A stretch of 58,730 nucleotides of DNA from Shewanella marinintestina (GCF_023283845.1 NZ_JAKILC010000023.1:1-58730), one strand, 5' to 3'. Positions 35,226-44,610 are shown, numbered from the stretch's first letter. Notes: generated from the sequence alone by a model not told the origin. Translations and numbers: made by a program.

Positions 35226-35231
35226 GCATTT

Positions 35232-35254
35232 ATATGTACCCCCATATGTACCCC
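35232..35254 (+). repeat. Tandem ATATGTACCCC pair just outside attR
   Basis: ATATGTACCCC occurs at 35232-35242 and 35244-35254, again with a 12-bp period but with a sequence unrelated to the island's own arm repeats. It resembles the arm sites of another integrase and may be the scar of an earlier island at fis. Confidence 0.45.
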
Positions 35255-35563
35255 GCTATCTCTATTGCCTCTATCAAAGTCCCATTCTTTCCATTTGTAA
35301 ATCAAGCAAATAATCCTCAAACCATGCAGCGCTTTCAGCTTCGGCTAATTTTCACCTTGTAGACTCGCAAACCATGTGACAATTTCTAACAAGTTTTAAC
35401 TTAGTTGTTAACTCGAAAAGTGATAAATTGCACCACCCGCCGCTACTCAACAAAGCATGAGCACGGCCATTGTGCAGATTGAAGAATCAGTATCATTACA
35501 ACAATTAAAGCTGCGGCATATTTGCAAACATGACCGCAGAACTAAATCCCGATAGAGGACATT

Positions 35564-37096
35564 ATGCTAACTAAGAAAACCCTACTAAACAGTGCATTAA
35601 GCCTAGGTCTATTAACCAGCTTCACTGCAAATGCCGAGACATTTGATTTTGTCGAAAAGCAATCTAATAACATCGACACGTTAGTGGTCTTCCAAGCAGG
35701 CGAAAAAGCATCAAGCGCGCTTAGCAAGTTAGATAAACAATCAAAGCAGCAAATTAGCAATGCCTTAGCCTTGCAAGAGTTTACTGGCGAAAAGAAACAA
35801 ATCGTAGAGATTTTAATGCCTACTGGTATCGATGCTAAACGCCTTGTAGTGATTGGTGTCGGCGATGAAGCAGAATTAACTCCCGGTGAAGTCAACAAAC
35901 TTGGTGCGGAAATCACCGCCCATTTCAACGGCATTGAAGTAAAAGACATTCAAGTATTAACCGATGGCCTTAACGATGCCACCAGCAACGCTAGCTTCGC
36001 TGCAGAGCTTGCTCACGGTATTAACCTACGCGCTTACAAGTTCGATAAGTACTTTTCAGAGAAAAAGCCTGCTGAAAAAAATTACACCATCGCCGTCGAC
36101 GCAGCGAAAGACACTGACAAGCGATACACTCAGCTAGCAGCGATTGAGCAAGGCGTATTCTTAGCTCGTGACTTAACCTCTGAAACCCCAACTGAGATGA
36201 CACCGGTAGACTTTGCCAATGCAGCAAAAGAGCTTAAAAAGCTCGGTGTAAAAATTACCATTTTAGAGCCTAAGAAAATTGCCAAGCTAGGTATGGGCGC
36301 ATTACATGCGGTTGGTCGTGGTTCTCTAGAAGGCGCTCGCCTTGTTGTTGCTCACTGGGAAGGTAATGACGATGCCCCAATCGCGCTTGTGGGTAAAGGT
36401 ATCACCTTCGACTCGGGTGGTTATAACATTAAGGCATCTGGCGATTCGATCTCGCGCATGAAGTCTGACATGGCTGGTGCAGCTGCAGTACTTGGTGCAG
36501 TTAAAGCCATGGCATTGCAAAAAGCTGATGTTAACGTCGTCGCGGTAATGCCAATGGCAGCCAACATGGTATCTGAAACCGCTCTGGCGCCAGGTGATGT
36601 ATTGATGACAGCTGAAGGCTTAAGCGTTGAAGTGCTCAATACTGACGCTGAAGGTCGCCTAATCTTAGCCGATGGCATGTGGTACGCCCGTGAATACTAC
36701 AAGCCACAAGTAATGGTTGATGTTGCGACATTAACCGGCTCTAAGGTTCGTGCACTAGGTAAACGCTACACTGCGGTATTTAGTGAAGATGATGCCCTAG
36801 TCGATGAACTCACTTTCTCAGGTAAAGCAGTAGATGAAAAGCTATGGCGCTTACCACTTGCATACGATGACTTACTAAAAAGCCCAATTGCTGATTTGAA
36901 AAATGCCGGTTTTGGCGGCCCTGGCGCTACTACAGCAGCGGTATTCTTACAGCAATTCACTGGCGATACTAAGTGGGCGCATTTAGATATTGCGGGTAGT
37001 GCATTGGCAGCAAAAGATGTGGGTGTGACTCCAGCAGGCGGCACAGGTCACGGCGTACGTTTACTAAGTAACTGGCTTATGACTCAAAGCAAATAA
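35564..37096 (+). CDS. Secreted leucyl aminopeptidase (M17 family)
   Basis: A 510-residue metallo-aminopeptidase with an N-terminal signal peptide (LLNSALSLGLLTSFTANAE), unlike cytosolic PepA. The M17 fold is clear: VGKGITFDSGGYNIKAS with metal and catalytic residues near 285, MKSDMAGAAAVLGA, and the family signature N359-TDAEGRL366. Two Zn or Mn ions are expected. It would remove N-terminal residues from peptides in the periplasm or outside the cell, consistent with a protein-degrading marine lifestyle. It has the Shine-Dalgarno GAGG 6 bases before ATG. It is a single gene ending in a strong terminator and was the original right-hand neighbour of fis. Confidence 0.88.
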   Translation: MLTKKTLLNSALSLGLLTSFTANAETFDFVEKQSNNIDTLVVFQAGEKASSALSKLDKQSKQQISNALALQEFTGEKKQIVEILMPTGIDAKRLVVIGVGDEAELTPGEVNKLGAEITAHFNGIEVKDIQVLTDGLNDATSNASFAAELAHGINLRAYKFDKYFSEKKPAEKNYTIAVDAAKDTDKRYTQLAAIEQGVFLARDLTSETPTEMTPVDFANAAKELKKLGVKITILEPKKIAKLGMGALHAVGRGSLEGARLVVAHWEGNDDAPIALVGKGITFDSGGYNIKASGDSISRMKSDMAGAAAVLGAVKAMALQKADVNVVAVMPMAANMVSETALAPGDVLMTAEGLSVEVLNTDAEGRLILADGMWYAREYYKPQVMVDVATLTGSKVRALGKRYTAVFSEDDALVDELTFSGKAVDEKLWRLPLAYDDLLKSPIADLKNAGFGGPGATTAAVFLQQFTGDTKWAHLDIAGSALAAKDVGVTPAGGTGHGVRLLSNWLMTQSK

Positions 37097-37138
37097 GCTT
37101 TTGGTATGACATCTATAACTTAGATGATAGCAAGTCAT

Positions 37139-37165
37139 AAAAAAGCCCTGCAATGCAGGGCTTTT
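37139..37165. terminator. Terminator between the aminopeptidase and czcA
   Basis: AAAAGCCCTG-CAATG-CAGGGCTTTT, symmetrical, between convergent genes and useful on both strands. Confidence 0.88.
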
Positions 37166-37266
37166 GTTTATCTGGCGAACTGAACTCACTACTTTCGCAG
37201 CCAAGCTCCACGCTATAATAGAGCGACCAGCAATGAGTGCCGCTCTTTAGCGATAAGGGTTAGTTC

Positions 37267-40200
37267 TTAGATAGTCGCCTCATCAGAAACTTTGTGTTTA
37301 TTCTCACCACGCTGGTGCGCCATACGATACAAAATTGGCAACACGAATAAGGTCAGAATGGTCGATGAGATAATGCCGCCAATCACTACTGTGGCAATTG
37401 GGCGCTGCACTTCTGCACCAGTGCCAATATTAAGTGCCATCGGTACAAAGCCAAGCCCTGCTACCAAGGCTGTCATCAATACAGGGCGCAGTCTTATTAG
37501 TGCACCATCAATAATCGCAGACATCAACTCGCCCTTCTCTTGATACAGCTGACGAATAAAGCTCAGCAGCACTAGACCGTTAAGCACCGCCACACCTGAG
37601 AGCGCAATAAAGCCCACACCAGCAGAAATCGACAATGGCATGTCTCGCAGCCAAAGTGCAATCACCCCGCCTGTCAGCGCCAGTGGAATACCGGTAAAGA
37701 TGATTAGCGCATCTTTTACTGAGCTAAAGGCCATCACCAATAAACCTAAAATGAGTGCCAACGTTAATGGCACCACAATCGATAAGCGCTGACTTGCCGA
37801 CTCTAATTGCTCAAAGGTGCCGCCATATTCAAGCCAGTAGCCTGCAGGAATATCCACTTGCTCACCAATTTGCTGTCTAGCTTCACTGACAAAGGTGCCC
37901 AAATCGCGACCACGCACGTTAGCGGTCACCAGTATGCGGCGCTTACCGTTTTCACGGCCGATCTGATTAGGCGATGGTGCAATATCTAACGTCGCCACTT
38001 CAGATAACGGCACATATTGCCCTGATGGCAACATGATTGGTAGCTCGTGTAAGTGCTCTACGTCTTTACGGATCGCTTCAGGTAAACGCACCACCATTTT
38101 AAAGCGGCGATCGCCTTCAAAGATAAGGCCAGTCTCCTCACCACCTATCGCTGTAGCGACAAAGTCTTGCAGCTGGTTAACCGTTAAGCCATAACGCGCT
38201 AACGCCATGCGATCAGGTTGGATCGATAACATAGGTAAACCTGTTACTTGCTCTACTTGCAGATCGGCAACACCATCGATCTTTTCCAGCACTTCATGGA
38301 TCGCATTCGCTGAAGCTAGTAGCTGATCGAGATCATCACCGACAACCTTGATACCCAAATCGGCACGAACGCCGGAGATCAACTCATTAAACCGCATCTC
38401 GATCGGCTGGGTTAGTTCAAAGTTATTACCCGGTTGACCCGATACTGCTGCAACAATGTCAGCAGCTAACGCATCATGGCTCATTTTAGGGTTAGGCCAT
38501 TCATTACGCGGCTTTAGCATAATAAAGGTATCGGCGATATTTGGCGGCATAGGATCATTTGCCACTTCTGGCGTACCGATCTTAGAAAACACATTTAACA
38601 CTTGCGGGAAGTGTTTAATGCGATCTTCTAACTGCATCTGCATATCCACCGATTGCTCTAGGCCTGTACCTGGAATACGGATCGCTTGTAGCAAGATATC
38701 TTCCTCATTGAGTTGAGGAATAAACTCAGAGCCAAGAGTCGTTGCCAGCCAAATAGAAAAGCCAACTAACGCCATCGCTGCGCCAAGCACTAACCAACGT
38801 AACTTCATTGCGCCAATTAATAACGGCTTATAAAGTGATTTAGTCGCGATGATGACACGGCTCTCTTTGTCACTTACTTTGCCCGTCATAAACAAGGCTA
38901 CAGCAGCAGGCACTATAGTTAGCGACAAGACTAACGCAGCTAGCAACGCCATCACGACCGTTGACGCCATAGGGTGGAACATCTTGCCTTCCACGCCTGT
39001 AAGGCTGAATAGCGGAATATACACTACGGTAATAATCAGCACGCCAAACAAGCTAGGACGGATCACCTCATTGGTAGCTTCAAACACCAGTTGCAAACGC
39101 TGTTTACGTGGTAATACATGACCACCATTTTGCGCTTGTGCCTGACCCAGTCTGCGAATGGCGTTTTCAACAATAATCACTGCACCATCGACGATCAAAC
39201 CAAAATCAAGGGCACCTAAACTCATCAGATTGGCAGAAACACCCGCCTGAACCATGCCCGTCATGGTGGCTAACATCGCTAGCGGAATTACCGCCGCAGT
39301 GATTAAAGCGGCTCGTGCGTTACCCAGTAGGATAAACAACACCACGATAACCAGTAACGCGCCTTCTACTAAGTTTTTCTGTACCGTATAAACCGCTTTA
39401 TCGACTAAGGTGGTGCGGTCGTATACCGCTTCTACCTTAATGCCATCCGGTAGCGATGCTTTAATATCTTCAAGTTTCGCCGCTACTGCGAGTGATACCT
39501 GACGTGAGTTTTCGCCCACCAACATCATTGCACTGCCGAGTACCGTTTCTTTACCGTCACGAGTCGCAGCGCCGGTACGCAGCGCTTTACCAATCCCCAC
39601 TTCTGCTACATCAGCTATAAAGATTGGCGTGCTATCAATATGTTTAATCACCACTTGCTCAATATCACTAATGGTCTTTAGCTGCGCCGCAGAACGCACT
39701 GTTAACTGCTGACCATCTCGCTCAATGAAACCAGCACCACGATTACTATTACTGCTTTGCAGCGCCAGCTTAATATCAACAAATGACACACCGTATTGCA
39801 GCATGCTTGTTGGTGATGGGGTGATATGGTATTCCTTGTCATAACCACCAATAGTGTTGATCTCAGTAACACCAGGCACTTGAGCGAGCTGAGGCTTAAT
39901 GATCCAATCTTGGATCTCTCTTAACGCTGTCGCATCAAATTCGCTGCCATCAGCTTGCTTGGCATTAGGCAGCGCTTCGATGGTGTACATGTAGATCTCA
40001 CCAAGCCCGGTCGAGATCGGTCCCATCTCCGGCTCGATATCACTGGGTAACTTGCCCTTAATCGCATTTAAGCGCTCATTGATCAAGTTACGGGCAAAGT
40101 ACAGATCAGTGCCCTCATCAAACACTACGGTCACTTGCGATAAACCATAGCGCGATAGCGATCGGGTGTAAGATAACTGCGGGATCCCCATCAGTGCATT

Positions 40201-40410
40201 TTCGATCGGATAGGTAATTCGTTGCTCAGTTTCTTGTGGTGAATAGCCTTCTGCGCGGGTACTAATTTGCACCTGCACATTGGTAATATCCGGCACCGCA
40301 TCAATCGGTAGTTTTTGATAGCTCCACAGCCCGACTGCAACCAGCAGCATGGCGAGGAACATCATCATCCAGCGTCTATTTATCGCAAGACGCAATACTG
40401 ACTCAATCAT
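37267..40410 (-). CDS. czcA: Heavy-metal efflux RND pump (CzcA family)
   Basis: A 1047-residue inner-membrane proton/cation antiporter with about 12 transmembrane helices and two large periplasmic loops. The fourth-helix signature D402-FGLIVDGAVIIVEN is the form seen in pumps for divalent ions (Co, Zn, Cd, Ni), not the version of Cu/Ag pumps. The start MIESVLRLAINRRWMM and the end (LPILYRMAHQRGENKH) are typical of the family. It would export periplasmic or cytosolic metal through the CzcB/CzcC channel. It follows czcB by 11 bp. The exact metal is not determinable. Confidence 0.9.
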   Translation of the reverse strand: MIESVLRLAINRRWMMMFLAMLLVAVGLWSYQKLPIDAVPDITNVQVQISTRAEGYSPQETEQRITYPIENALMGIPQLSYTRSLSRYGLSQVTVVFDEGTDLYFARNLINERLNAIKGKLPSDIEPEMGPISTGLGEIYMYTIEALPNAKQADGSEFDATALREIQDWIIKPQLAQVPGVTEINTIGGYDKEYHITPSPTSMLQYGVSFVDIKLALQSSNSNRGAGFIERDGQQLTVRSAAQLKTISDIEQVVIKHIDSTPIFIADVAEVGIGKALRTGAATRDGKETVLGSAMMLVGENSRQVSLAVAAKLEDIKASLPDGIKVEAVYDRTTLVDKAVYTVQKNLVEGALLVIVVLFILLGNARAALITAAVIPLAMLATMTGMVQAGVSANLMSLGALDFGLIVDGAVIIVENAIRRLGQAQAQNGGHVLPRKQRLQLVFEATNEVIRPSLFGVLIITVVYIPLFSLTGVEGKMFHPMASTVVMALLAALVLSLTIVPAAVALFMTGKVSDKESRVIIATKSLYKPLLIGAMKLRWLVLGAAMALVGFSIWLATTLGSEFIPQLNEEDILLQAIRIPGTGLEQSVDMQMQLEDRIKHFPQVLNVFSKIGTPEVANDPMPPNIADTFIMLKPRNEWPNPKMSHDALAADIVAAVSGQPGNNFELTQPIEMRFNELISGVRADLGIKVVGDDLDQLLASANAIHEVLEKIDGVADLQVEQVTGLPMLSIQPDRMALARYGLTVNQLQDFVATAIGGEETGLIFEGDRRFKMVVRLPEAIRKDVEHLHELPIMLPSGQYVPLSEVATLDIAPSPNQIGRENGKRRILVTANVRGRDLGTFVSEARQQIGEQVDIPAGYWLEYGGTFEQLESASQRLSIVVPLTLALILGLLVMAFSSVKDALIIFTGIPLALTGGVIALWLRDMPLSISAGVGFIALSGVAVLNGLVLLSFIRQLYQEKGELMSAIIDGALIRLRPVLMTALVAGLGFVPMALNIGTGAEVQRPIATVVIGGIISSTILTLFVLPILYRMAHQRGENKHKVSDEATI

Positions 40411-40421
40411 TGACGTCTCCT

Positions 40422-41540
40422 TTAGTGAACGTGGGCAGCGCTTGATTTCTCAAGGTCGGCTTTGAGTAGAAAGCTATTGGCAATAGCGTATTCTTCGCCA
40501 ACTTCAAGACCCGATAATACTTCGCTCATTTCGCTATCGCTGCGGCCAAGGGTTACAGCGCGTCTTTCAAAACCTTCATCATTGCGGATAAATACCACTT
40601 GCTGGCCTTCTGACTCCTGCAGCGCGCGGTTATCTATCGTTAATGCCACCGCTTGCTTACTCAGAGTAAGCTTGCCGGATAGTAAAGCCCCTACTGCCCA
40701 TTGGCCGTTGCTGTTATCAAGTGGGGCACGAGCCAGTTTTATGTTGTCACCGTTTGTTGAATTAAGTAGATATTGAATACTTGAAGTTGCTTTTAGCTGT
40801 TCAGCTGAAATGCTGAGCGTTTGCCCTACGGCAACCTTGCTTAGTTGGCCGGGAAAGATTTGGTACTGCGCCCAAAGCTGACTGTCATCGATAATGCTTA
40901 GCAGTACATTATCATTCGCCATTTCGCCTGCATTGGCACTGCGCCCTAATACCACACCAGAGATTGGCGCTTTAATGGAGTAACGCTTTAAGCTGGAATT
41001 TGACTCGACTTCTGCCACCACTTGACCAGCTTTAACGCTATCGCCAACGGTCACATTCATGCGGGTGATTAAGCCAGCAAAACGAGCACGAACTTCCGCT
41101 TTTGCCGCTTCAGGCACCACTGCACGACCATATACTGTCAGTGTTTGTTTGATATCACCTGCTTCGGCTTGCTGAGTCACTATGCCTGACGCCACAATTT
41201 GCTCGACGCTGATGTGAACCCTGCCCTCTTCATGCTCGTCATGACCATGTTCATCGCCATGCTCATCATCGTGACCACTATGTTCGTCTTGATGACCGTC
41301 ATTATGGCCATGTTCATCGCTATGCTCATCACCGTGACCATCATGTTCGTCTTGATGCTGATCTGTGTGCGCTGTTTGCTCTTGATGCACCGCTTCATGA
41401 TGATGCTCAGACTCATGGCTATTTACAGGCTCATGGCTGTGTTCAGCTGAAGCGTTAACAGTGCTGCTAATCATCAATGCAACTGCAGCAACAACAGCAA
41501 GGTGAACTAAGGAGAATTTATTTAATAAACTAGGATTCAT
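40422..41540 (-). CDS. czcB: CzcB-type periplasmic adaptor with His-rich N-terminus
   Basis: A 372-residue membrane-fusion protein. The signal peptide (VHLAVVAAVALMISSTVNA) is followed by a remarkable stretch, about residues 31-107, made mostly of His, Asp, Glu and Gly, likely to bind metal. The adaptor core then begins with VHISVEQIVASGIVTQQAEAGDI. It has a lipoyl-like domain (TVGDSVKAGQVVAEVESNSSLKRYSIKAPISGVV) and a beta-barrel domain. It bridges the CzcA pump to the outer-membrane channel. It overlaps czcC by 4 bp. The His-rich segment is encoded by a 63-bp tandem repeat. Confidence 0.9.
   Translation of the reverse strand: MNPSLLNKFSLVHLAVVAAVALMISSTVNASAEHSHEPVNSHESEHHHEAVHQEQTAHTDQHQDEHDGHGDEHSDEHGHNDGHQDEHSGHDDEHGDEHGHDEHEEGRVHISVEQIVASGIVTQQAEAGDIKQTLTVYGRAVVPEAAKAEVRARFAGLITRMNVTVGDSVKAGQVVAEVESNSSLKRYSIKAPISGVVLGRSANAGEMANDNVLLSIIDDSQLWAQYQIFPGQLSKVAVGQTLSISAEQLKATSSIQYLLNSTNGDNIKLARAPLDNSNGQWAVGALLSGKLTLSKQAVALTIDNRALQESEGQQVVFIRNDEGFERRAVTLGRSDSEMSEVLSGLEVGEEYAIANSFLLKADLEKSSAAHVH
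41245..41357. repeat. 63-bp tandem repeat encoding the His/Asp-rich part of CzcB
   Basis: The unit at 41245-41307 is repeated from 41308. The first 50 bp of the second copy match with four substitutions. The period is 21 codons, so copy-number changes keep the frame. Confidence 0.75.
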
Positions 41541-42919
41541 TTTGTATATCCTTTCGCAGCATCAGAAGAATTAGCTGACTTTGAGAAATCATTGAAGAAA
41601 GTATGTTGAGAAGCAGGTAATGGCTCAGCAATCAGCTGCTCAATATCGACGCCATAACGCAATGCAGAGGCCGCTGCATCAATTAACGCACGGCGAGCAA
41701 ATAGCAGTTCTTCTCGGGCAGTTAAATAATCAAGATAGCTGTAAAGCCCCTGTTCATAGGCTTGTTTGGTATCTTCAAGGGCTGAGGTTAAGGTGGGGAT
41801 CACGCTTGCCTGTAGGCGGTTAACAGTCACTATCGCTTGTTTACGGCTGGCATAAGCACGATACAGTTGACCATATAACTCTAAAAGTGCCACTTCTCTG
41901 TTGGCGAGTACTTGCTCTTTTGCGGCTTGTGCCGAAAGAACGGCACCTGTGTTACGCTCGCCATTAAACAGCGGCATACTAAAACCGGCGGTCAATGCCA
42001 TATCATTAGTTTGCTGAAATTGCTTTACACCCACCGACCAGCTGATATCGCTGCTAGATTGGGTTTTAGCAAAACGCAGTTCAGCTTCTTTTAACTGTGC
42101 TTTAGTCAAATAAGCAGTGATAGCTGGGCTATATTTCACTTTCTCAAATAAAGGCTCAAGTGCAACATCATCAGTAAAAGCGAACAAACTGCCCTGTAAT
42201 GAACCAAAACTTACCCTAGACTCGCCCCACATCATGCTTAACGCCAATTTAGCGTAATCAAGTTGCTGCAGCTGGGTTTCGGCAACCAGTCTGGCATTAA
42301 ATACTGCCGCTTGAGCGCGCTTAACTTCAGCATCAGGTGTTACGCCTAGCTGTGCTCGCTTAGCAACAACAGTTTGTGTTTCTTCAGCAAGCTGTAACGA
42401 ATCAACTGCAAGCTCAAGTTGAGATTGCGCAGCTAATACATCGATATAGCGACGCGTAGCTTCTGCAAGTAAATTTAACGCGGTAATTTTCTGCTCGGCA
42501 TCAAGCACAGCACGCTGCTCATTAATCACGCCGCTGCGAGCATCTAATTTGTCACCCAGTTCAATGACCGACGATAAAGACACGCTAAACTCGGCGCTAT
42601 CGATGCCTTGGAATTCGCCACTTCCCACTAAATTGTCAGCATCAAAGCCGATTTCAAAACCCGGAGTTAGCGCTTGTGTTTGCGCTGCGCCATCCAGCGC
42701 CTTAGCTCTAAACTCAAACACTTTAAGGGACGGGTGTTGTTGTTGAACCCGCTCAATAACCGTGATTAACGACAGTGCATCTGTTGTCGTTTCAGCCTTT
42801 GCGACCAATGGCACTGCAAATAGCAGGGTAATGATAACGAGAGTGCTTAAAAGCCCTCGCCAAAGACAACGTATAGCCATTTTAAAGGCGTCGTTGCCAG
42901 CATAAGTATTATAAAACAT
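41537..42919 (-). CDS. czcC: CzcC-type outer-membrane channel (TolC family)
   Basis: A 460-residue outer-membrane factor. The N-terminal hydrophobic segment ending AKAE suggests a signal peptide. Two TolC-type repeats follow, with long helices (about 60-250 and 270-430), including YAKLALSMMWGES and EDTKQAYEQGLYSYLDYLTAREELLFARRALIDAAASALRYGVDIEQL. It forms the outer-membrane exit of the CzcCBA pump. It is the first gene of the czcCBA operon, 115 bp downstream of the Cys-rich gene. Confidence 0.88.
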   Translation of the reverse strand: MFYNTYAGNDAFKMAIRCLWRGLLSTLVIITLLFAVPLVAKAETTTDALSLITVIERVQQQHPSLKVFEFRAKALDGAAQTQALTPGFEIGFDADNLVGSGEFQGIDSAEFSVSLSSVIELGDKLDARSGVINEQRAVLDAEQKITALNLLAEATRRYIDVLAAQSQLELAVDSLQLAEETQTVVAKRAQLGVTPDAEVKRAQAAVFNARLVAETQLQQLDYAKLALSMMWGESRVSFGSLQGSLFAFTDDVALEPLFEKVKYSPAITAYLTKAQLKEAELRFAKTQSSSDISWSVGVKQFQQTNDMALTAGFSMPLFNGERNTGAVLSAQAAKEQVLANREVALLELYGQLYRAYASRKQAIVTVNRLQASVIPTLTSALEDTKQAYEQGLYSYLDYLTAREELLFARRALIDAAASALRYGVDIEQLIAEPLPASQHTFFNDFSKSANSSDAAKGYTK

Positions 42920-43034
42920 CAGAGAATAGGCCTCGATTTAATACAAAAAATACAGAGCTGTTAGTTAAACCCAAAAGAGGCCTAACAGATCTTTAGCAAG
43001 CAGATAAAAGCTCGCTAAATGAATAAAATTTTGA

Positions 43035-43445
43035 TTAAACGATTAAGGCTTTAGGCGGGCGCAAGAAAGCGAAATAAGGGGATTCAACAGAGGTAGAGCT
43101 AAAAGCAAAAAGATGGCTATTTGGGCTTGCCGTCATAGATGTTAATGCGGTAACAGGGTGCATCAAGGTCATACAGCATGAGCAGCAATTATTACTGCAT
43201 TCAGTACAATCATCTTCAACATGGCTTACAGACTGGGGATCACACAAGTCAGCACTTGCTATTACATCGTCTTTAAGCTCAGTAATCAACACCACATTAT
43301 CAGTACAATCATCATGAGCCAATGAACAGTCATCAGCCATTGCAACTACAGATTGCATCGTTAAAATCACGATCAATAACATCCGCCCCAACTTAGCTGG
43401 AGTGGTGGTGAATATTGCGCGAATTAAACACGATAAGCTCGACAT
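43035..43445 (-). CDS. Small Cys-rich secreted protein upstream of czcCBA (CzcI/CopL-like)
   Basis: A 136-residue protein with a hydrophobic N-terminal signal (MLLIVILTMQSVVAMA), many cysteines (C47-like DDC, CDPQ, DDCTECSNNCCSCC), and a C-terminal PYFAFLRPPKALIV. The 'FLRPPKA' ending and the metal-binding Cys cluster recall CzcI/CopL-type proteins, which are often found ahead of metal efflux operons and affect their regulation. I assign it by features and position only. It probably leads the operon. The exact start is uncertain: the annotated ATG has poor ribosome-binding sequence, and a downstream start at MLLIV is possible. Confidence 0.62.
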   Translation of the reverse strand: MSSLSCLIRAIFTTTPAKLGRMLLIVILTMQSVVAMADDCSLAHDDCTDNVVLITELKDDVIASADLCDPQSVSHVEDDCTECSNNCCSCCMTLMHPVTALTSMTASPNSHLFAFSSTSVESPYFAFLRPPKALIV

Positions 43446-43771
43446 TAGGCCGCAGCATTACCTTTGTTTTTAATAACGTACATATCTGACTCTAATTGCA
43501 CTCTTGTATTACCTTTGATGCTCACTAGTTTAAATTAATCAAAATTAAAACACTATGCGTTTACCAGCCTTAATCGACTCTCTGTATAAAAAAGTTCCTA
43601 AAACATCGATAAGCCCACATCTATACCTGTAAATTTTAGCGACAGCCCTCTACCCATATCGAGTTAATTCATAGTAAAAAGTGTGATTACCCGAGCATTT
43701 TACTCAAGTAATAATTGAACACACCATAAGATGCAAATAATATACATCTAAATTATAAAGCCTAACTTGCC
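43446..43771. other. Divergent regulatory region: czc operon and ytfE
   Basis: A 326-bp AT-rich gap between the Cys-rich gene (minus) and ytfE (plus). The NsrR-type palindrome at 43728-43750 is its only recognised site. I see no clear metal-responsive operator. Confidence 0.5.
43728..43750. promoter_or_regulatory. Probable NsrR operator
   Basis: AAGATGCAAAT-A-ATATACATCTA forms an 11-1-11 inverted repeat close to the NsrR consensus AAGATGCATTT-N-AAATGCATCTT. It ends 22 bp before the first possible ytfE start. In gammaproteobacteria NsrR represses ytfE until nitric oxide destroys its iron-sulfur cluster. Site sequence, position and target gene agree. Confidence 0.75.
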
Positions 43772-44521
43772 ATGGTGATGCCAATGTCTCAATCAAATAC
43801 ATTTCAGCCTGAATCACTTCAATCTAATGAACATCTGCTAGCCTCTCGCGTTGGCGAGTTAGTCGCTAATGACTTTCGTACTGCCCATATTTTTAGTCAG
43901 CATGGTATTGATTTTTGTTGTGGTGGAGGCATTTCATTAGCGCGAGCAATCAAACGCTTTGATGCTGATGAAATGGTCTTACTGGATGCATTAATGGCAT
44001 TAGAAACTGAAGGCGATAAGCAGCCAGGTTTAGAGCTACTCGCTTTACCCGATCTGCTTAATTACATTGAGTCGACTCACCATACTTTTGTAAGAGAGAA
44101 AGCGCCTTTACTGCTGGAATACAGCCAAAAAATGGTGCGTGCTCATGGTGAGAACCATGAAGAGATAAAGCCACTCGCAGGTTGGATCCGCGCACTCGTC
44201 GACGACTTAATGCCGCACCTGATGAAAGAGGAGCAAATCTTATTCCCAGCAATTTTAGGTCTGCACAACCAAGTTGAGATGCAAAATTGCTTTGGCCACA
44301 TTGGTAACCCGATTAATGCCATGCTGCATGAGCATGATGATGCATTGCAGATCTTTGAAAAAATCAGCCAGCTAACTAATGGTTTTACTCCGCCTGCACA
44401 CGCTTGCACCACTTGGCGAGTTTGCTATGCCAGCTTGGCAGAATTTGAAGCAGACTTAAAACAGCATATCGATCTTGAGAACAATATTCTGTTTCCTAAA
44501 GCTTTGGCACTAACAGCTTAA
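43772..44521 (+). CDS. ytfE: Iron-sulfur cluster repair di-iron protein (RIC, YtfE/ScdA family)
   Basis: A 249-residue protein. The N-terminal ScdA domain carries the conserved FSQHGIDFCCGGGISLARA motif (about residues 41-59). The C-terminal hemerythrin-like four-helix bundle has di-iron ligands spread over IESTHHTFVREK, MPHLMKEEQILFP, MLHEHDDALQIF and DLKQHIDLENNILFPKA. It repairs iron-sulfur clusters damaged by nitrosative stress. Start choice is open: 43772, 43778 and 43784 are all ATG codons in frame with no decisive Shine-Dalgarno. Monocistronic, with an NsrR-type operator upstream and a terminator downstream. Confidence 0.9.
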   Translation: MVMPMSQSNTFQPESLQSNEHLLASRVGELVANDFRTAHIFSQHGIDFCCGGGISLARAIKRFDADEMVLLDALMALETEGDKQPGLELLALPDLLNYIESTHHTFVREKAPLLLEYSQKMVRAHGENHEEIKPLAGWIRALVDDLMPHLMKEEQILFPAILGLHNQVEMQNCFGHIGNPINAMLHEHDDALQIFEKISQLTNGFTPPAHACTTWRVCYASLAEFEADLKQHIDLENNILFPKALALTA

Positions 44522-44566
44522 ATTATTGCACTAATAGTTAGCGTATAATAGCTGCCCCATCAAAGT

Positions 44567-44593
44567 AAAAGGCTCACATCAGTGAGCCTTTTT
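44567..44593. terminator. Bidirectional terminator between ytfE and yigB
   Basis: AAAAGGCTCAC-ATCA-GTGAGCCTTTTT: perfect stem with an A-tract and T-tract on either side. Confidence 0.9.
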
Positions 44594-44610
44594 ATTATTA
44601 AACTGAATAG

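Larger units (their letters stand above)
35169..35563. other. Chromosomal gap right of the island
   Basis: A 395-bp gap with the original fis terminator (35194-35225), a tandem ATATGTACCCC pair (35232-35254) and the upstream region of the aminopeptidase gene. No credible gene lies in it. Confidence 0.55.

Noticed and set aside
35542..35949. A 135-aa minus-strand open frame overlapping the aminopeptidase start.
   Set aside because: It is antisense to the signal peptide and N-terminus of a clear M17 enzyme, with no supporting start signals.
41199..41450. Repetitive DNA at 41.2-41.4 kb could look like a CRISPR array.
   Set aside because: The repeat is 63 bp, in frame, within the CzcB coding region and encodes His/Asp-rich protein. 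There are no spacers.
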